Shown in pieces: positions 10,784 through 27,019 of a stretch of DNA of 64,000 bases (the first letter of the stretch is position 1; each line of letters opens with the position of its first letter). The notes beneath the pieces are model-generated. The model ran no database searches and was not told the origin of the DNA. It was given only the letters and a program-made list of their open reading frames with translations. The translations under genes and the position numbers were made by a program. This stretch comes from Bufo bufo (lineage: Eukaryota > Chordata > Amphibia > Anura > Bufonidae), in the NCBI RefSeq assembly GCF_905171765.1, contig NC_053390.1, positions 302,444,622 through 302,508,621 on the forward strand, read 5' to 3'.

Positions 10784-12178
10784 GGCCTCATCCGTGATCC
10801 GTGTTTCCTGTCCGTCAAAAAAATATGACCTGTCCTATTTTTTTGACGGACAACGGTTCACGGACCCATTCAAGTCAATGGGTCCGTGAAAGAACACGGA
10901 TGCACACAAGATTGGCATCCGCGTCCGTGATCCGTAGGTTACTTTCATACAGACGGATCCGAAGATCCGTCTGCATAAAAGCTTTTTCAGAGATGAGTAG
11001 TGATGGGGACGCTTCTAGTTAGAATATACTACGAACTGTGTACATGGCAGCACCCGATCTCTTACAGGGGGCTGTGATCCGCACAATTAACCCCTCAGGT
11101 GCTGCACCTAAGGGGTTAATTGTGCATATCATAGCCCCCTATAAGAAATCAGGGGCTGCCAGGCAGCAGACCCCCCTCCCTCCCCAGTTTTAATTTCATT
11201 GGTGGCCAGTGCGGCCCCCCCCGGCCCCCCCTCCCTCCCTCTATTGTATTATCATTGGTGGCCAGTGTTCGGCCCCCCCTCTATTGTATTAATATCATTG
11301 GTGGCCAGTGTGCGCACACTGGCAACCAATGATATTACAATAGAGGGAGGGAGGGGGGGGCGGGGGAGGCCACACACTGGCCACCAATGATATTACAATA
11401 GAAGGAGGGAGGGGGGGCCGGGAAAGGCCACACACTGGCTACCAATGATAATACAATAGAGGGAGGGAGGGGGGCGCACACTGGCCACCAATGATAATAC
11501 AATAGAGGGAGGGAGGGAGGGGGGGCCGGGGGTGGGGGCCGCACACTGGCCACCAATGATATTCAAACTGGGGAGGGAGGGGGGTCTGCCCCCTGCTGCC
11601 TGGCAGCCCCTGATCTCTTACAGGGGGCTATGATATGCACAATTAACCCCTCAGGTGCAGCACCTGAGGGGTTAATTGTGCGGATCACAGCCCCCTGTAA
11701 GAGATCGGGTGCTGCCAGGCAGCAGTCATGTACACAGTTCGTAGTATATTCTAACTAGAAGCGTCCCCATCACTATGGGAACGCCTCTGTGTTAGAATAT
11801 ACTGTCGGATATGAGTTTCACGATCTAACTTATATCCGACAGTATATTCTAACAGAGGCGTTCCCATGGTGATGGGGACGCTTCAAGTTAAAATATATCA
11901 TCGGATTGGAGAAAACTCCAATCCGATGGTATAATAGGGCTTCCTGACTTTACATTGAAAGTCAATGGGGGAACGGATCCGTTTGAAATTGCACCATATT
12001 GTGTCAACGTCAAACGGATCCGTCCCCACGGCCAGGCGGACACCAAAACAACTTTTTTTTCATGTCCGTGGATCCTCCAAAAATCAAGGAAGACCCACGG
12101 ACGAAAAAACAGTCACGGATCACGGACCAACGGAAGCCCGTTTTGCCCGTGAAAAAATACGGTCGTGTGCATGAGGCC
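10784..12178. mobile_element. Harbinger-like element with TAA duplication, enlarged by an inner palindrome
   Basis: Begins GGCCTCATCCGTGATCCG after TAA (10,781-10,783) and ends GTCGTGTGCATGAGGCC before TAA (12,179-12,181). Family-specific inverted fragments (CCGTCAAAAAAATATGACC, AGTCAATGGG) lie near both ends. The middle is occupied by a large separate palindrome (11,018-11,774) and a second small one (about 11,793-11,854). No transposase is encoded. Confidence 0.65.
11018..11774. repeat. large palindrome with internal tandem GGTGGCCAGTG units
   Basis: AGTTAGAATATACTACGAAC at the left is inverted at the right as GTTCGTAGTATATTCTAACT. The arms also include GCAGCACCCGATCTCTTACA and its inverse. 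Towards the centre are short C-rich tandem units (CATTGGTGGCCAGTG followed by C/CTCC tracts), three in one direction and about four inverted. Open frames across it are Pro/Ser-rich artefacts. Confidence 0.75.
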
Positions 12179-12181
12179 TAA

Positions 12182-13426
12182 GAGTATTTGTAATATACTT
12201 TATTAATGTTTTTTGTATTTTTAATAGACTCCCTCCCCCACCCCCCTAAAGTGCACCTTTCCCTGTGCACCTAAAATTGACTTTTCAGTACACCTCAGCG
12301 GTGTGCGGAGAACACATTTTTTCAATGTGGCTGCAGTGCAACGAGTACGGGCAGGAGTGCATATTGCTGCTTCTGCCCGTGCCACCCAGAGGTTTACTAA
12401 ATGCTGCCATAGCACATGGGTACTCTGTACCCAGATCTCCACACAGCAAAGCAGGAGCCTGCTCCACTCAGCTAATCCTGGCATAGCACATGGTTACAGG
12501 GTACCCGTGTGCTATGCCAGCATTTAGTAAACCTCTGGAAGGCACGGGCAGGAAACCCCCCCACAAAGGAGGTCTAAAGGACAAAAATGGCAGGTAATAC
12601 GAGAAAATAATAATAATAAAAATAAAACATATTATATGAAGACAATACACACAAAGGTTAAAACTCTTTCCCCTGACAGGGCCATTTTCACTTGGCAAAC
12701 ACAAACCTAAATCATACATTAAAAGCATTATGCTACTCCCATATGTCGACGGGCGCAGTCACATGGCCTCTGTTAGGTGGACGGGGGGATGACTGGGACA
12801 GATCAGCAGCTTCTACTCCCCTCCCTGACTTCCAACAAGTGCTACACCCTGAATATTACACATTCTTTAATATGAGTGAATAAGTCTGAAGCTCTAAAAA
12901 CGTGGATTATAACGGCAGGAAGCATTCAAAGCCACAAAACATGACATAAGACCTTCTGCAGTGAATGGGTTAATGGGAGACGAAGCCTACAGCTTTTGTT
13001 TCACAAACCGTAAATCTGACCATTGCCCTGCGGTGACTTATTCCCGAGACTCCACCTTGAATATAACAGAAACGTATCTGCGCTGCTCACAGTAACCAAC
13101 ATCGGATTCAGACCAGCGACGACTCGTCCATGTTTCCTGGCCACAAGAAGTGGACAAATAATGTGCCAGTGCTCAGACCGTGTGCTTCCTGCTCTACACT
13201 CGCTCCGATGAATTGGCTCCTATGTTATTTTTGCTTCACTTTCTATCTAGGATTCTGATTGGTTGCTATACTGACACGTGTCTACTGTGCCATCATTACC
13301 CGCCAGTCACCATCTCATCCGCACACTTGTTAGGACCGTCCTCCGGAGAGGAAACATACATCCACATACCAAACTGAAGCTGCGACCCCAGCGCTGCGCT
13401 GAAGGCGGTTGCCCAGGCAATTCTAA
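12182..13426. other. mostly non-repetitive flank of DAD1, with one inverted repeat
   Basis: 12,378-12,543 holds an inverted pair (TTTACTAAATGCTG / CAGCATTTAGTAAA and CATAGCACATGG / CCGTGTGCTATG). 12,720-13,426 looks like unique sequence with no supported exon. A clustered set of short lymphoid-type motifs at 12,917-12,950 is discussed under findings. Confidence 0.4.
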
Positions 13427-14327
13427 GGCCTCTTTCACACGGGCGAGAATTCCGTGCGGGTGCAATGCGTGAGGTGAACACATTGCACCCGCACTGAATC
13501 AGGGCCCATTAATTTCTATGGGGCTGTGCACATGAGCAGTGATTTTCACGCATCACTGGTGCGTTGCATGAAAACCGGAGAAAGCTCTATATTGTGCGTT
13601 TTTAACGCAGAAGTGAATGGGGCTGCGTGAAAGTAGCAAGCATCCAAAAGCAAGTGCGGATGCGGTGCGATTTTCACGCACGGTTGCTAGGAGACGATGG
13701 GGATGGGGACCCAATCTTTATTTTCCCTTATAACATGGTTATAAGGGAAAATAATAGCATTCTTAATACAGAATGCATAGTAAAATAGCGCTGGAGGGGT
13801 TAAAAAAAAAAAAAAAAAATTAATAAACTCACCTTAATCCACTTGAACTCTCAGCCTGGCATGTCTTCTTTCTTTTTTGATAAACCGGACCTGTGGTGAC
13901 GTCATGAGCACAGTGACGTCATCAAAGGTCCTTTAGCCAGGTCCTGAAGAAAGTAGAAAGAAGGAGATCCGCTATGCGATCAAGTGTATGGGGTGAGTTA
14001 AATTAGTTTATTATTTTTAACCCCTCAATGGACATTTTACTAAGCATTCTGTATTAAGAATGCTATTACCGTATTTTTTGCTTTATAAGACGCACTTTTT
14101 TCCCCCCAAAAGTGTGCTGTATTAATGCTATACATAAGGCACTACAGTAAGTACAGTAATTGCGGACCCATTCGGATTTAATGTATTTAACAGTTGCGGG
14201 GCCCGGTGTATTAGAGTAGAATCACTGCACCGGGCCCCGCCATGAGTGTCTCCGCCTCCTCCCTCCACACTGATGCATCTGATGGGGGATCTGTAGATGA
14301 CACTTATGGGGATCCACAGATCTTCCC

Positions 14328-14863
14328 CCCCTCCCCAATAACAGTGCGTCATCCACAGCTCCCCCCCCCCCCCCATAACAGTGCGTCATCCACAGATCCC
14401 CCCCCCCCATAACAGTGCGTCATCCACAGATCTCTCCCCCCCCCCCATAACAGTGCGTCATCCACAGATCTCCCCCCCATAACAGTGCGTCATCCACAGA
14501 TCTCCCCCCCATAACAGTGCGTCATCCACAGATCTCCCCCCCCCCATAACAGTGCGTCATCCACAGATCTCCCCCCTCATAACAGTGCGTCATCCACAGA
14601 TCTCCCCCCCCATAACAGTGCGTCATCCACAGATCTCCCCCCCCATAACAGTGCGTCATCCACAGATCTCCCCCCCCATAACAGTGCGTCATCCACAGAT
14701 CTCCCCCCCATAACAGTGCGTCATCCACAGATCTCCCCCCCCATAACAGTGCGTCATCCACAGATCTCCCCCCCCATAACAGTGCGTCATCCACAGATCT
14801 CCCCCCCCCCCCCATAACAGTGCGTCGTCCACAGATCCCCCCCCCCCCATAACAGTGCGTCAT
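14328..14863. repeat. minisatellite of about 16 units with variable poly-C tracts
   Basis: The unit is ATAACAGTGCGTCATCCACA followed by GATCT and a run of C. The non-C part is nearly invariant, while the C run varies from about 6 to 15. The long minus-strand open frame over this region (repeated MTHCYGGGDLW) is a product of the repeat. The homopolymer runs are expected to be unstable and error-prone to sequence. Confidence 0.9.
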
Positions 14864-14871
14864 CCACAGAC

Positions 14872-16008
14872 TAGGGATCGACCGATTATCGGTTTGGCCG
14901 ATATTATCGGCCGATATTGAGGATTTTGAACGTTATCGGTATCGGCATCTATTTTGCCGATATACCGATAACGTATGGGGAACACAGAACGCGCTGCTGT
15001 CAGCGCTCTCTGTGTTCCCTCCGCAGCACAGGGGAGAAGGAAGCAGTGTCTCCTCCCCCTGTGCTGCTGCTGCCACTGCCGCCAATGAGGGGATAGAACA
15101 TAAGAGGAGGGGAGGGGCTGTGGCCGCTGTGCCACCAATGAAGATAAGCCTCTCATTCATTCATATACAGGAGGCGGGAGCTGGCTGCAGAATCACATAG
15201 CCGGCTCCCGACCTCTATGAGCGATAGCTGCGGTCCGCGGTAGTTAACTCCTCAGGTGCCGCGGATCGCAGCTACCGCTGATAGAGGTCGGGAGCCGGCT
15301 ATGTGATTCTGCAGCCAGCTCCCGCCTCCTGTATATGAATGATCGAGAGACTTATCTTCATTGGTGGCGCAGTGCGCCCCCCCAAGCCCCCCAGTATTAA
15401 TCATTGGTGGCGCAGTGCGCCCCCCACCACCATCCCAATCCCGGCCAATAGTAAAAACATTGGTGGCGCAGTGCGCCCCCCCCCCCCCACCCAGTATTAA
15501 TCATTGGTGGCAGTGGCCACAGGATCCCCTCTCCCCTGCTCCTCCGATCGGAGCCCCAGCTGTGTAAGCCTGGGGCTCCGATCGGTTACCATGGCAGCCA
15601 GGACGCTATTGAAGCCCTGGCTGCCATGTTCAGCTCCATGCTGCTGTGTGCACTATGCACAGAGCAGCAGGGACAGTGTGAGATCCTATTCACCCTGATA
15701 GAGATCTATCAGGGTGAATAGGACAAAGGTTCTAGTCCCTAAGGGGGTTAAAAGTTAGTAAAAAAAAAAAACACAAAAATATTAAGTATAAATGAAAAAG
15801 ATTTATAAAAAAAAAATACACATTAACAATAAACAAAAAAAATACACATTAACAATAAACATATTAATTTTCAGCAGATTGTGTAGGAATTTTTTTTTTT
15901 CTCAAAAATGAAAATTCCCAGAATATCGGTATAAATTATCGGCTATCGGCCTGAAAGTTCACAAATTATCGGTATCGGCCCTAAAAAATCAATATCGGTC
16001 GATCCCTA
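14872..16008. mobile_element. hAT element (TATCGG family) with perfect 8-bp duplication
   Basis: Begins TAGGGATCGACCGATTATCG and ends CAATATCGGTCGATCCCTA. It is flanked by CCACAGAC at 14,864-14,871 and again at 16,009-16,016. One inner palindrome runs from 15,127 to 15,363, and C-rich GTGGCGCAGTGCGCC units follow at 15,364-15,500. It encodes no transposase, so it is non-autonomous. It inserted into the last unit of the C-rich minisatellite. Confidence 0.9.
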
Positions 16009-16367
16009 CCACAGACCACCATTAGTTCAAAACCTACTAAAAGCACACCTTTTGGTTCAAAATATTTTTTTCTTATTTTCCTCCTCAAAAACCTAGGTGC
16101 GTCTTATAAAGAGAAAAATACGGCATTTTCCCTTATAACCATGTTATAAGGGAAAATAATAAAATCTACAGAACACCTAACCCAAACCTGAACTTCAGTG
16201 AAGAAGTCTGGGTTCGGGTCTGGGTACCAAACATGCAGATTTTTCTCACGTGTGTGCAAAACGCATTAAAACATGTTGCACTCGCGCGGAAAAATCATGC
16301 ATTTTCCCGCAACGCACCCGCATCTTGTCTGGCCCTCACACGCGACACCCGTGTGAAAGAGGCCTAA

Positions 16368-17082
16368 GACTGGTTGCCTGCTACAACACCAAGCATCATT
16401 TACTTCTGACAAGGTGGTCATTTTCATGCTTCCTGTCAGGGAATGGAAAAATTGTGTACATTTAGAAGCTGAAAACATGTCCAAAACGCGTCCCAATGAC
16501 ATCACTGTGTGGCGGAGTACAAGGGGAATTTCATATCCTGCAATGAGCGCTGTCCCTGTGCGACTGGGAAAAACAAATCAGGTTTCAGCTCATGAATGTG
16601 AATGCTTTCCATTTACTGACAGCAAGCAATCCGAGATCTTGGAAATGGTCAGGAAATAAACCAGAAAGCACATCACAGAGCTGGATACCTTTCACTATAC
16701 AAGGATTAATAAAACCCTTTTAAAGGAACACTCCAAAGCTGACAAGCTGTCTTATGCCTGTAAGGCTGTGTTCACACAGTCAGGATTGTAAACCCATACC
16801 AGGAGCGGCGCCCACCGGAGGAAAGATGTGGGCCTCGCCTAGTTTTGGATTACAAATACTGACCGTGTAAGATCCTGGGGGGACGTGACACGGGGATTCT
16901 GTTTTGTGCTCCTTGATCCCCTGTGTCTTGAACCATCGGGCCCTGAACTAGGCAAAACAGTCATCCAAAGTTGCACAAAGGTCGCCAAGGTTATAACCCG
17001 AGCAATCATGGTTGGTGACTGAATACAGGGTGGCATATGTGGGCACAATATACAAACCTCACAACAGGCAGGAGAAGGAATC
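16368..17082. other. 3' flank / probable 3' UTR of DAD1
   Basis: Directly downstream of the DAD1 stop on the minus strand. It contains no inverted repeat I can find. No canonical minus-strand AATAAA (TTTATT on the plus strand) is evident in this interval, so the cleavage site is unresolved. An ETS-type GACAGGAAG (minus strand, about 16,429-16,437) and TGACATCA at 16,497 are present. Confidence 0.35.
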
Positions 17083-22434
<5,352 letters not shown>

Positions 22435-22540
22435 TACTGCGGACGCCCGGACCGGAAGTACACTGCAGCAAAGAGACGTGGCGCTGCTCCACTGCCGGTG
22501 ACGTCATCACCACTCGCCGGAAGTCGCGGCAGGTAGGCCC
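22435..22540 (-). promoter_or_regulatory. DAD1: DAD1 promoter region
   Basis: Just upstream of the start codon (higher coordinates) lie two ETS-type CCGGAAGT motifs (22,452-22,459 and 22,517-22,524) and a palindromic CRE TGACGTCA (22,499-22,506) in CpG-rich DNA with no TATA box. This is a typical housekeeping promoter. The transcription start is inferred to be between about 22,440 and 22,520. Confidence 0.65.
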
Positions 22541-22986
22541 TGGCTGTCAAATGCAATGCACCGGTGACAGGCGAGTGACAGGTCTGGAGAGGGAGTGCAG
22601 AGCAGCCATGTCTGTGTTACCAGCGGACACCCTTCATCAGTCTGCAATAAACATGTGATTACACGTAAAGTGCCCTTGTTCTGTGTGAAGTAAACTACTA
22701 CTGCACTACTTGTATGAGTGTCCGTGTGCAATGTGGCTCTATAGGTTGGGAGGAGGAGGTACTGGTCAGGCTAAGGACACGTAGTGCAGTATCAGGATGC
22801 TACATTGCAACATAAAGAAAGTGAAGGCAGCCATGCTGTGACATCCCACAATGCTGCCAGACCCCAGCAACTGGCTGGTCACAGTGCGACTACATTTACT
22901 GTGTTGTAATATAAGAGCCCACTACTGCCATCTTTGCCCTAATATATATAATACCTCCACAAGAGTGATCATGGGCAGACTGTTAA
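22541..22986. other. upstream flank of DAD1 promoter
   Basis: No gene or clear repeat is visible. The G+C content falls off beyond about 22,620. Confidence 0.35.
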
Positions 22987-23460
22987 GGCTACTTTCACAC
23001 TAGCGTTTCAGTTTTCCGGTATTGAGATCCGTCATAGGGGGCTTAACACCGGAAAAAAAACGCTTTAGTTTTGTCCCCATTCATTGTCAATGGGGACAAA
23101 ACTGAACAGAACGGAATGCTCCATAATGTATTCCGTTCCATTTAGTTGTGTTCCCATACTGAAGAGCAAACCGCAACATGTTGTAGATTGCTTTCCGTCC
23201 TGGGATGCGGAGCAAGCCGGATCCGGCATGACCCCCAATGCCAGTCAGTTGGGACGGATCCATTTTCTATGACACAATAGAAAACAGATCCGTCCCCCAT
23301 TGTCCTTCAATGTAGATCATGACGGATCCGTCTTGGCAATGTTACAGATAATACAACCGGATCCATTAATAACGGATGCAGATGGTTGTATTATCAGTAA
23401 CAGAAGCGTTTTTTGCTGAACCTTGCCAAATCCAGTAAAAATGCTAGTGTGAAAGTAGCC
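22987..23460. mobile_element. Harbinger-like MITE (TAA duplication)
   Basis: Begins GGCTACTTTCACACTAGCG after TAA (22,984-22,986) and ends ATGCTAGTGTGAAAGTAGCC before TAA (23,461-23,463). The interior carries ATTGTCAATGGGGAC and GACGGATCCGT repeats. Same subfamily as 26,040-26,328 and 45,633-46,074. Non-coding. Confidence 0.85.
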
Positions 23461-23463
23461 TAA

Positions 23464-23842
23464 AAGGGTTTTTCAAGACTTAAATACTGTATCTGATCTG
23501 TGGGGGTCCGACACCGATGACCCCCGCCCATCAGCTATTTTAGAAGGCACTGGCATTCCTGTGAGTGCCGCGGCCTTCTCCATGCTTACCAAGCACAGCG
23601 CTGTACATTGTATAGCGGTTGTGCTTAGTATGGCAGCTCAGCCCCATTCACTTCAATGTGCCTAGGCCTCATGACAGAAGAATGTGATGTCACATGGCAT
23701 AGGCTAAGCTGTGAGAAGGCCACTGTGCTACTGCAAGCACCAGGGCCTTTTCAAACAGCTGATCAGTAGGGGTCCCGGGTGTCAGATCCCCACCAAGCAG
23801 GACAGATCATCAGTTAAAAAATCCCAGAAAACCCCTTAAAAG
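23464..23842. repeat. palindromic repeat, T2-like
   Basis: AAGGGTTTTTCAAGACTTAA at the left pairs with AGAAAACCCCTTAAAAG at the right. The inner pair GGGGGTCCGACACC and GGTGTCAGATCCCC, plus CAGCTATTTTAGAAGGC and CTTTTCAAACAGCTG, completes the hairpin. Confidence 0.55.
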
Positions 23843-24019
23843 TCCTGAAGAACAGATGATCTGTCGCCATACCCAAACAATACCAATTCTGGAGCATCTT
23901 TTATTATGGTAGGTTCACACCTCCGTTAAATGGACCCGGCCTTGCCAGATACTGCCGTTTACAACTGGACCCCATTGACAATAATGGGGTCTAGCTAGGG
24001 CAAATCTGATGATCTTAAT

Positions 24020-24418
24020 TAGGGATGAGCGAATTTCATACTTTGAAGTTCGTGTGCGGGTTCGTGTTGTGGTATTTACTGAATTGCGTTATGGATTCTG
24101 TTACCACGGACCATAATGCAACTCCATGATGGAATGCCATGAGAGGCATTCCGTTATTCATTCCATCATAATAGAAGTCTATAGGCTGCAAAATTGATCC
24201 GTCTGGTTTCTGTTATGATGGAGTCCTCTCCTGCATAACGGAAACTGAATGGATCCGTTATGCAGGCCATAGACTTCTACTATGACAGAATGAATAACGG
24301 AATGCCTCTCATGGAATTTCGTTATGGTCCATGGTAACAGAATCCATAACGCAATTTAGTAAACACCACAACACGGACCCGCACACGAACTTCAAAATAT
24401 GAAATTCGCTCATCCCTA
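24020..24418. mobile_element. hAT MITE with perfect 8-bp duplication
   Basis: TAGGGATGAGCGAATTTCAT to GAAATTCGCTCATCCCTA, flanked by ATCTTAAT on both sides (24,012-24,019 and 24,419-24,426). The arms (AAGTTCGTGTGCGGGTTCGT and inverse, GTTATGGATTCTGTTACCA and inverse) make it palindromic over almost its full 399 bp. Confidence 0.9.
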
Positions 24419-24439
24419 ATCTTAATATCCAGAGGATAG

Positions 24440-25140
24440 GTTATTAGTATTTAACTCAGGAAACCAATTTAATGTGGCTCTGGAAAAAACCCTAAAAGTG
24501 GCCCCCTGCTGTAGGTGGGTCCAGATTTACAGCAAGTGGGGCAAGATAAGTAGGTGGGGCCAGCAATAATGTAGTGCAGCACAGAATACCGCCCGAGCAG
24601 CGCCAAATAGCACATCGGCCTGTGCATCGGCCCGGCGGGAAATTTCCCTGTAGGGTCTATGGTGAGTCCACCATAATTGTCAGTGCCCCATGACAAGGCC
24701 AGGCACAATGCTGCATAGCATTACTATCTCTCACTATCTCTCACTGTCCCACTGCCGAAATCTCGCGATGCGCGAGCTAGCGCATGCGTAGTTCGTTCCC
24801 TGTGCTGATGCCAGTACAGGGAATGAACATGATGCCGACACTGCGCATGCGCTAGCTCGCGCATCGCGAGATTTCGGCTCTCCAGCTCTGTGACGTCAGC
24901 CAGCAAGGAGGAGATTCGGAGGACGCGGGGCGGTGCTGGGCTCCTTTCCGCTGGATTCATCTCCGGACACAGGACACATATCAGGTTCATTTGCATATGG
25001 ATCAAAACAGTTTTTTAACACAATAAAAGCGCAGAGAGCTGTGGGGACTGGGTATTGCAGATGTGCTAGTGGCCATCTAGCAGCCCATGTCCCCAGCTCT
25101 ATACACAAAATCCTGGTGACAGCTTCCCTTTAAAGGGACA
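24440..25140. repeat. palindromic element with NRF-1-like core
   Basis: The core 24,754-24,879 is an inverted repeat: CCGAAATCTCGCGATGCGCG at the left and CGCGCATCGCGAGATTTCGG at the right, each arm with a CGCATGCG motif. The right boundary may be TTCCCTTTAAAGGG at about 25,126. A TGACGTCA lies at 24,891. The full extent is uncertain. Confidence 0.5.
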
Positions 25141-25501
25141 GACACATGCATATGCAGCGACCCGCAATATGGGAGTGGTCCTCACGGTGACAGCTCTGCC
25201 TCCATTACTCCTCAGGCCATGCAGTGATGGGAGGTCACAACTTTTTCTCCCATGGGGCACACTCTAGAGATGTCGGGGTCTCCTGTCTAATGTTGTTCTG
25301 GGTGCCCTTGGTGTTGGTGGGTGTTGTGGGATGCAAGGCAGGGTCCCAAGAAGCCATGGTAAAGCAGTGTGGCGGTGCACCAAAAACAACTCTTTACTGG
25401 CAAATAAAATTTCACTACAGTAGTCGCAGTTCTCAACATGCAAGGAATGGCAATTCTCTCACAATTTGCATTTACCAGTCTTCCTCACATTGCACTCTGG
25501 C
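25141..25501. other. no gene recognised
   Basis: No repeat ends or supported coding sequence. A 93-codon open frame at 25,224-25,505 has no recognisable domain and no splice context. Confidence 0.35.
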
Positions 25502-25505
25502 TTAA

Positions 25506-26516
25506 AGGGGTTCTCTAGGAATTAAGAAAATGAAAATAGTTAAAAATTACTTTATTATAAATATATTCCTAAATACCTTTCATTACGTATAACGGCTCAT
25601 TTTGTCTAGGGAGCAATCGTTAGGAGAAATAAAATGGCCACCATCCTATTAGTACACATAATATCTGTCCTAATCACACAGGAGGACAAATTACTTCACA
25701 ACACTGAGGTAAAGAGCCGCCTCATCCTCCTCTCTGCTCTACTTGTCAGGTTTTATGATCCTGAATACAGTTTAATATGATCTTCAGCTGAATCTCTGTA
25801 GGAATGGAGTTTCATGAGAAGACATGAAGTACAGAGAGGAAGTGGCTATGTGGCTAATGAGCAGCAGCTCTTGTATGCAGTCTGCATTATCACAGTCTGT
25901 CCTGTCCGTCATCTCTGTACTTCATGTCTCCTCATAAACTCCATTCCTACAGATTCAGCTAAAGATCTTATCAGCTGTATCCCTAACAAGTAGAGCAGAG
26001 AGGAGGATGAGGCAGCTCTTTACCTCAGTTGTCAAGTAAGGCTACTTTCACACTAGCGTTTCTATTTTCCAGTATTGAGATCCGTTTTATCCCCATTCAT
26101 TGTCAATGGGGACAAAACGTAACTGAACAGAATGGAATGCTCCAAAATGCATTCTGTTCCGTTTGGTTGCGTTTTCATACCGGAGAGCAAACCGCAGAAA
26201 GCTGCAGTTTTCTTTCCGTCATGGGATGCGGAGCAAGACAGATCAGTTTAACTCTGACAACCGGATCCGTTCATAACGGAGGCTGATGGTTGTATTATCA
26301 GTAACGGAACGCTAGTGTGAAAGTAGCCTAACTTGTCCTGCTGTGTGATTAGGACAGGTTTTGTCTGTACTAATAGGACGGCGGACATTTTATTTCCGCT
26401 GATGATTGCTCTCCAGACAAAACAAGCCATTATAACTAATGAAAGGTATTTGGGAATATGTTTATAATAAAGTAATATTTAAGTATTTTCATTTTCTTAA
26501 TTCCCGGAGAACGCCT
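25506..26516. mobile_element. T2/Kolobok-like palindrome, TTAA-flanked, with nested Harbinger MITE
   Basis: AGGGGTTCTCTAGGAATTAA follows TTAA (25,502-25,505). ATTCCCGGAGAACGCCT precedes TTAA (26,517-26,520). The arms pair across GAAAATGAAAATA / TATTTTCATTTTC, AAAATGGCC, CTCATCCTCCTCTCTGCTCT / AGAGCAGAGAGGAGGATGAG and CATGAAGTACAGAGA / TCTGTACTTCATG. The right arm is split by the 26,040-26,328 MITE. Confidence 0.8.
26040..26328. mobile_element. Harbinger-like MITE (TAA duplication), nested
   Basis: GGCTACTTTCACACTAGCG after TAA (26,037-26,039) to CGCTAGTGTGAAAGTAGCC before TAA (26,329-26,331). The surrounding T2 arm resumes cleanly on either side, which dates it as younger than the host. Confidence 0.88.
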
Positions 26517-27019
26517 TTAACCCCTTACGGACACATGGTTCCCGAGTCCTTAAGGACACATGACGTACCGGTACGTCATGTGTTGTTCCGATCACCACTG
26601 CCCGGCGGGCGGTGATCGGAACAAGGTGCCTGCTCAAATCATTGAGCAGACACCTCGGCTAAATGCGCAGGGGGGTCCCGTGACCACCACCCCCCCCCCC
26701 CTGTGTCGGCGATCGCCGCAAACCGCAGGTCTGAATTGACATGGCATGGAAGGCAGCGCGATGCCCCGGAAGCTGTATGAGTAATACACACAGTATTACT
26801 CATACAGCCAATGCATTCCAATACAGAAGTATTGGAATGCATTGTAAAGGATCAGACCCCCAAAAGTTAAAGTCCCAAAGTGGGACAAAAAATAATATGA
26901 AACAAAAAGTTGAAAAAATAAAGTTTTCCCCCCAAAAAATTAAAAGTTTCAAGTAAAAATAAACAAAAACGTCATTTTCCCCAAATAAAGTAAAAAAAAA
27001 AATTGGTATAAAATAGGGA

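Larger units (their letters stand above)
14068..16123. mobile_element. element with CCGTATTTTTTGCTTTATAA ends, nested
   Basis: The left end CCGTATTTTTTGCTTTATAA (then GACGCAC) is inverted at the right as GTGCGTCTTATAAAGAG then AAAAATACGG. A fragment of the same family lies near 30,815-30,865 (GACGCACCTAGGTTTTAGAG). It interrupts the 13,427-16,364 palindrome. No coding region. It contains a C-rich minisatellite and a further hAT insertion. Confidence 0.6.
13427..16364. mobile_element. Harbinger-like palindrome with TAA duplication, host of nested insertions
   Basis: Starts GGCCTCTTTCACACGGGCG after TAA (13,424-13,426) and ends CACCCGTGTGAAAGAGGCC before TAA (16,365-16,367). The inner arms TTATAACATGGTTATAAGGG and their partner near 16,130-16,155 confirm the palindrome. 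The right half is split by a second element beginning near 14,068. Short poly-A (13,801) and C-runs occur. A pair of TGACGTCA sites at 13,898 and 13,914 lies in the left half. Confidence 0.75.

Noticed and set aside
13895..13925. Paired TGACGTCA sites followed by ATCAAAGG as a TCR alpha enhancer
   Set aside because: They lie inside a Harbinger-like palindrome, so the pairing is more simply explained by the repeat.
14522..14863. Gly-rich repetitive protein (MTHCYGGGDLW repeats)
   Set aside because: It is the translation of the C-tract minisatellite; frame depends on unstable homopolymers.
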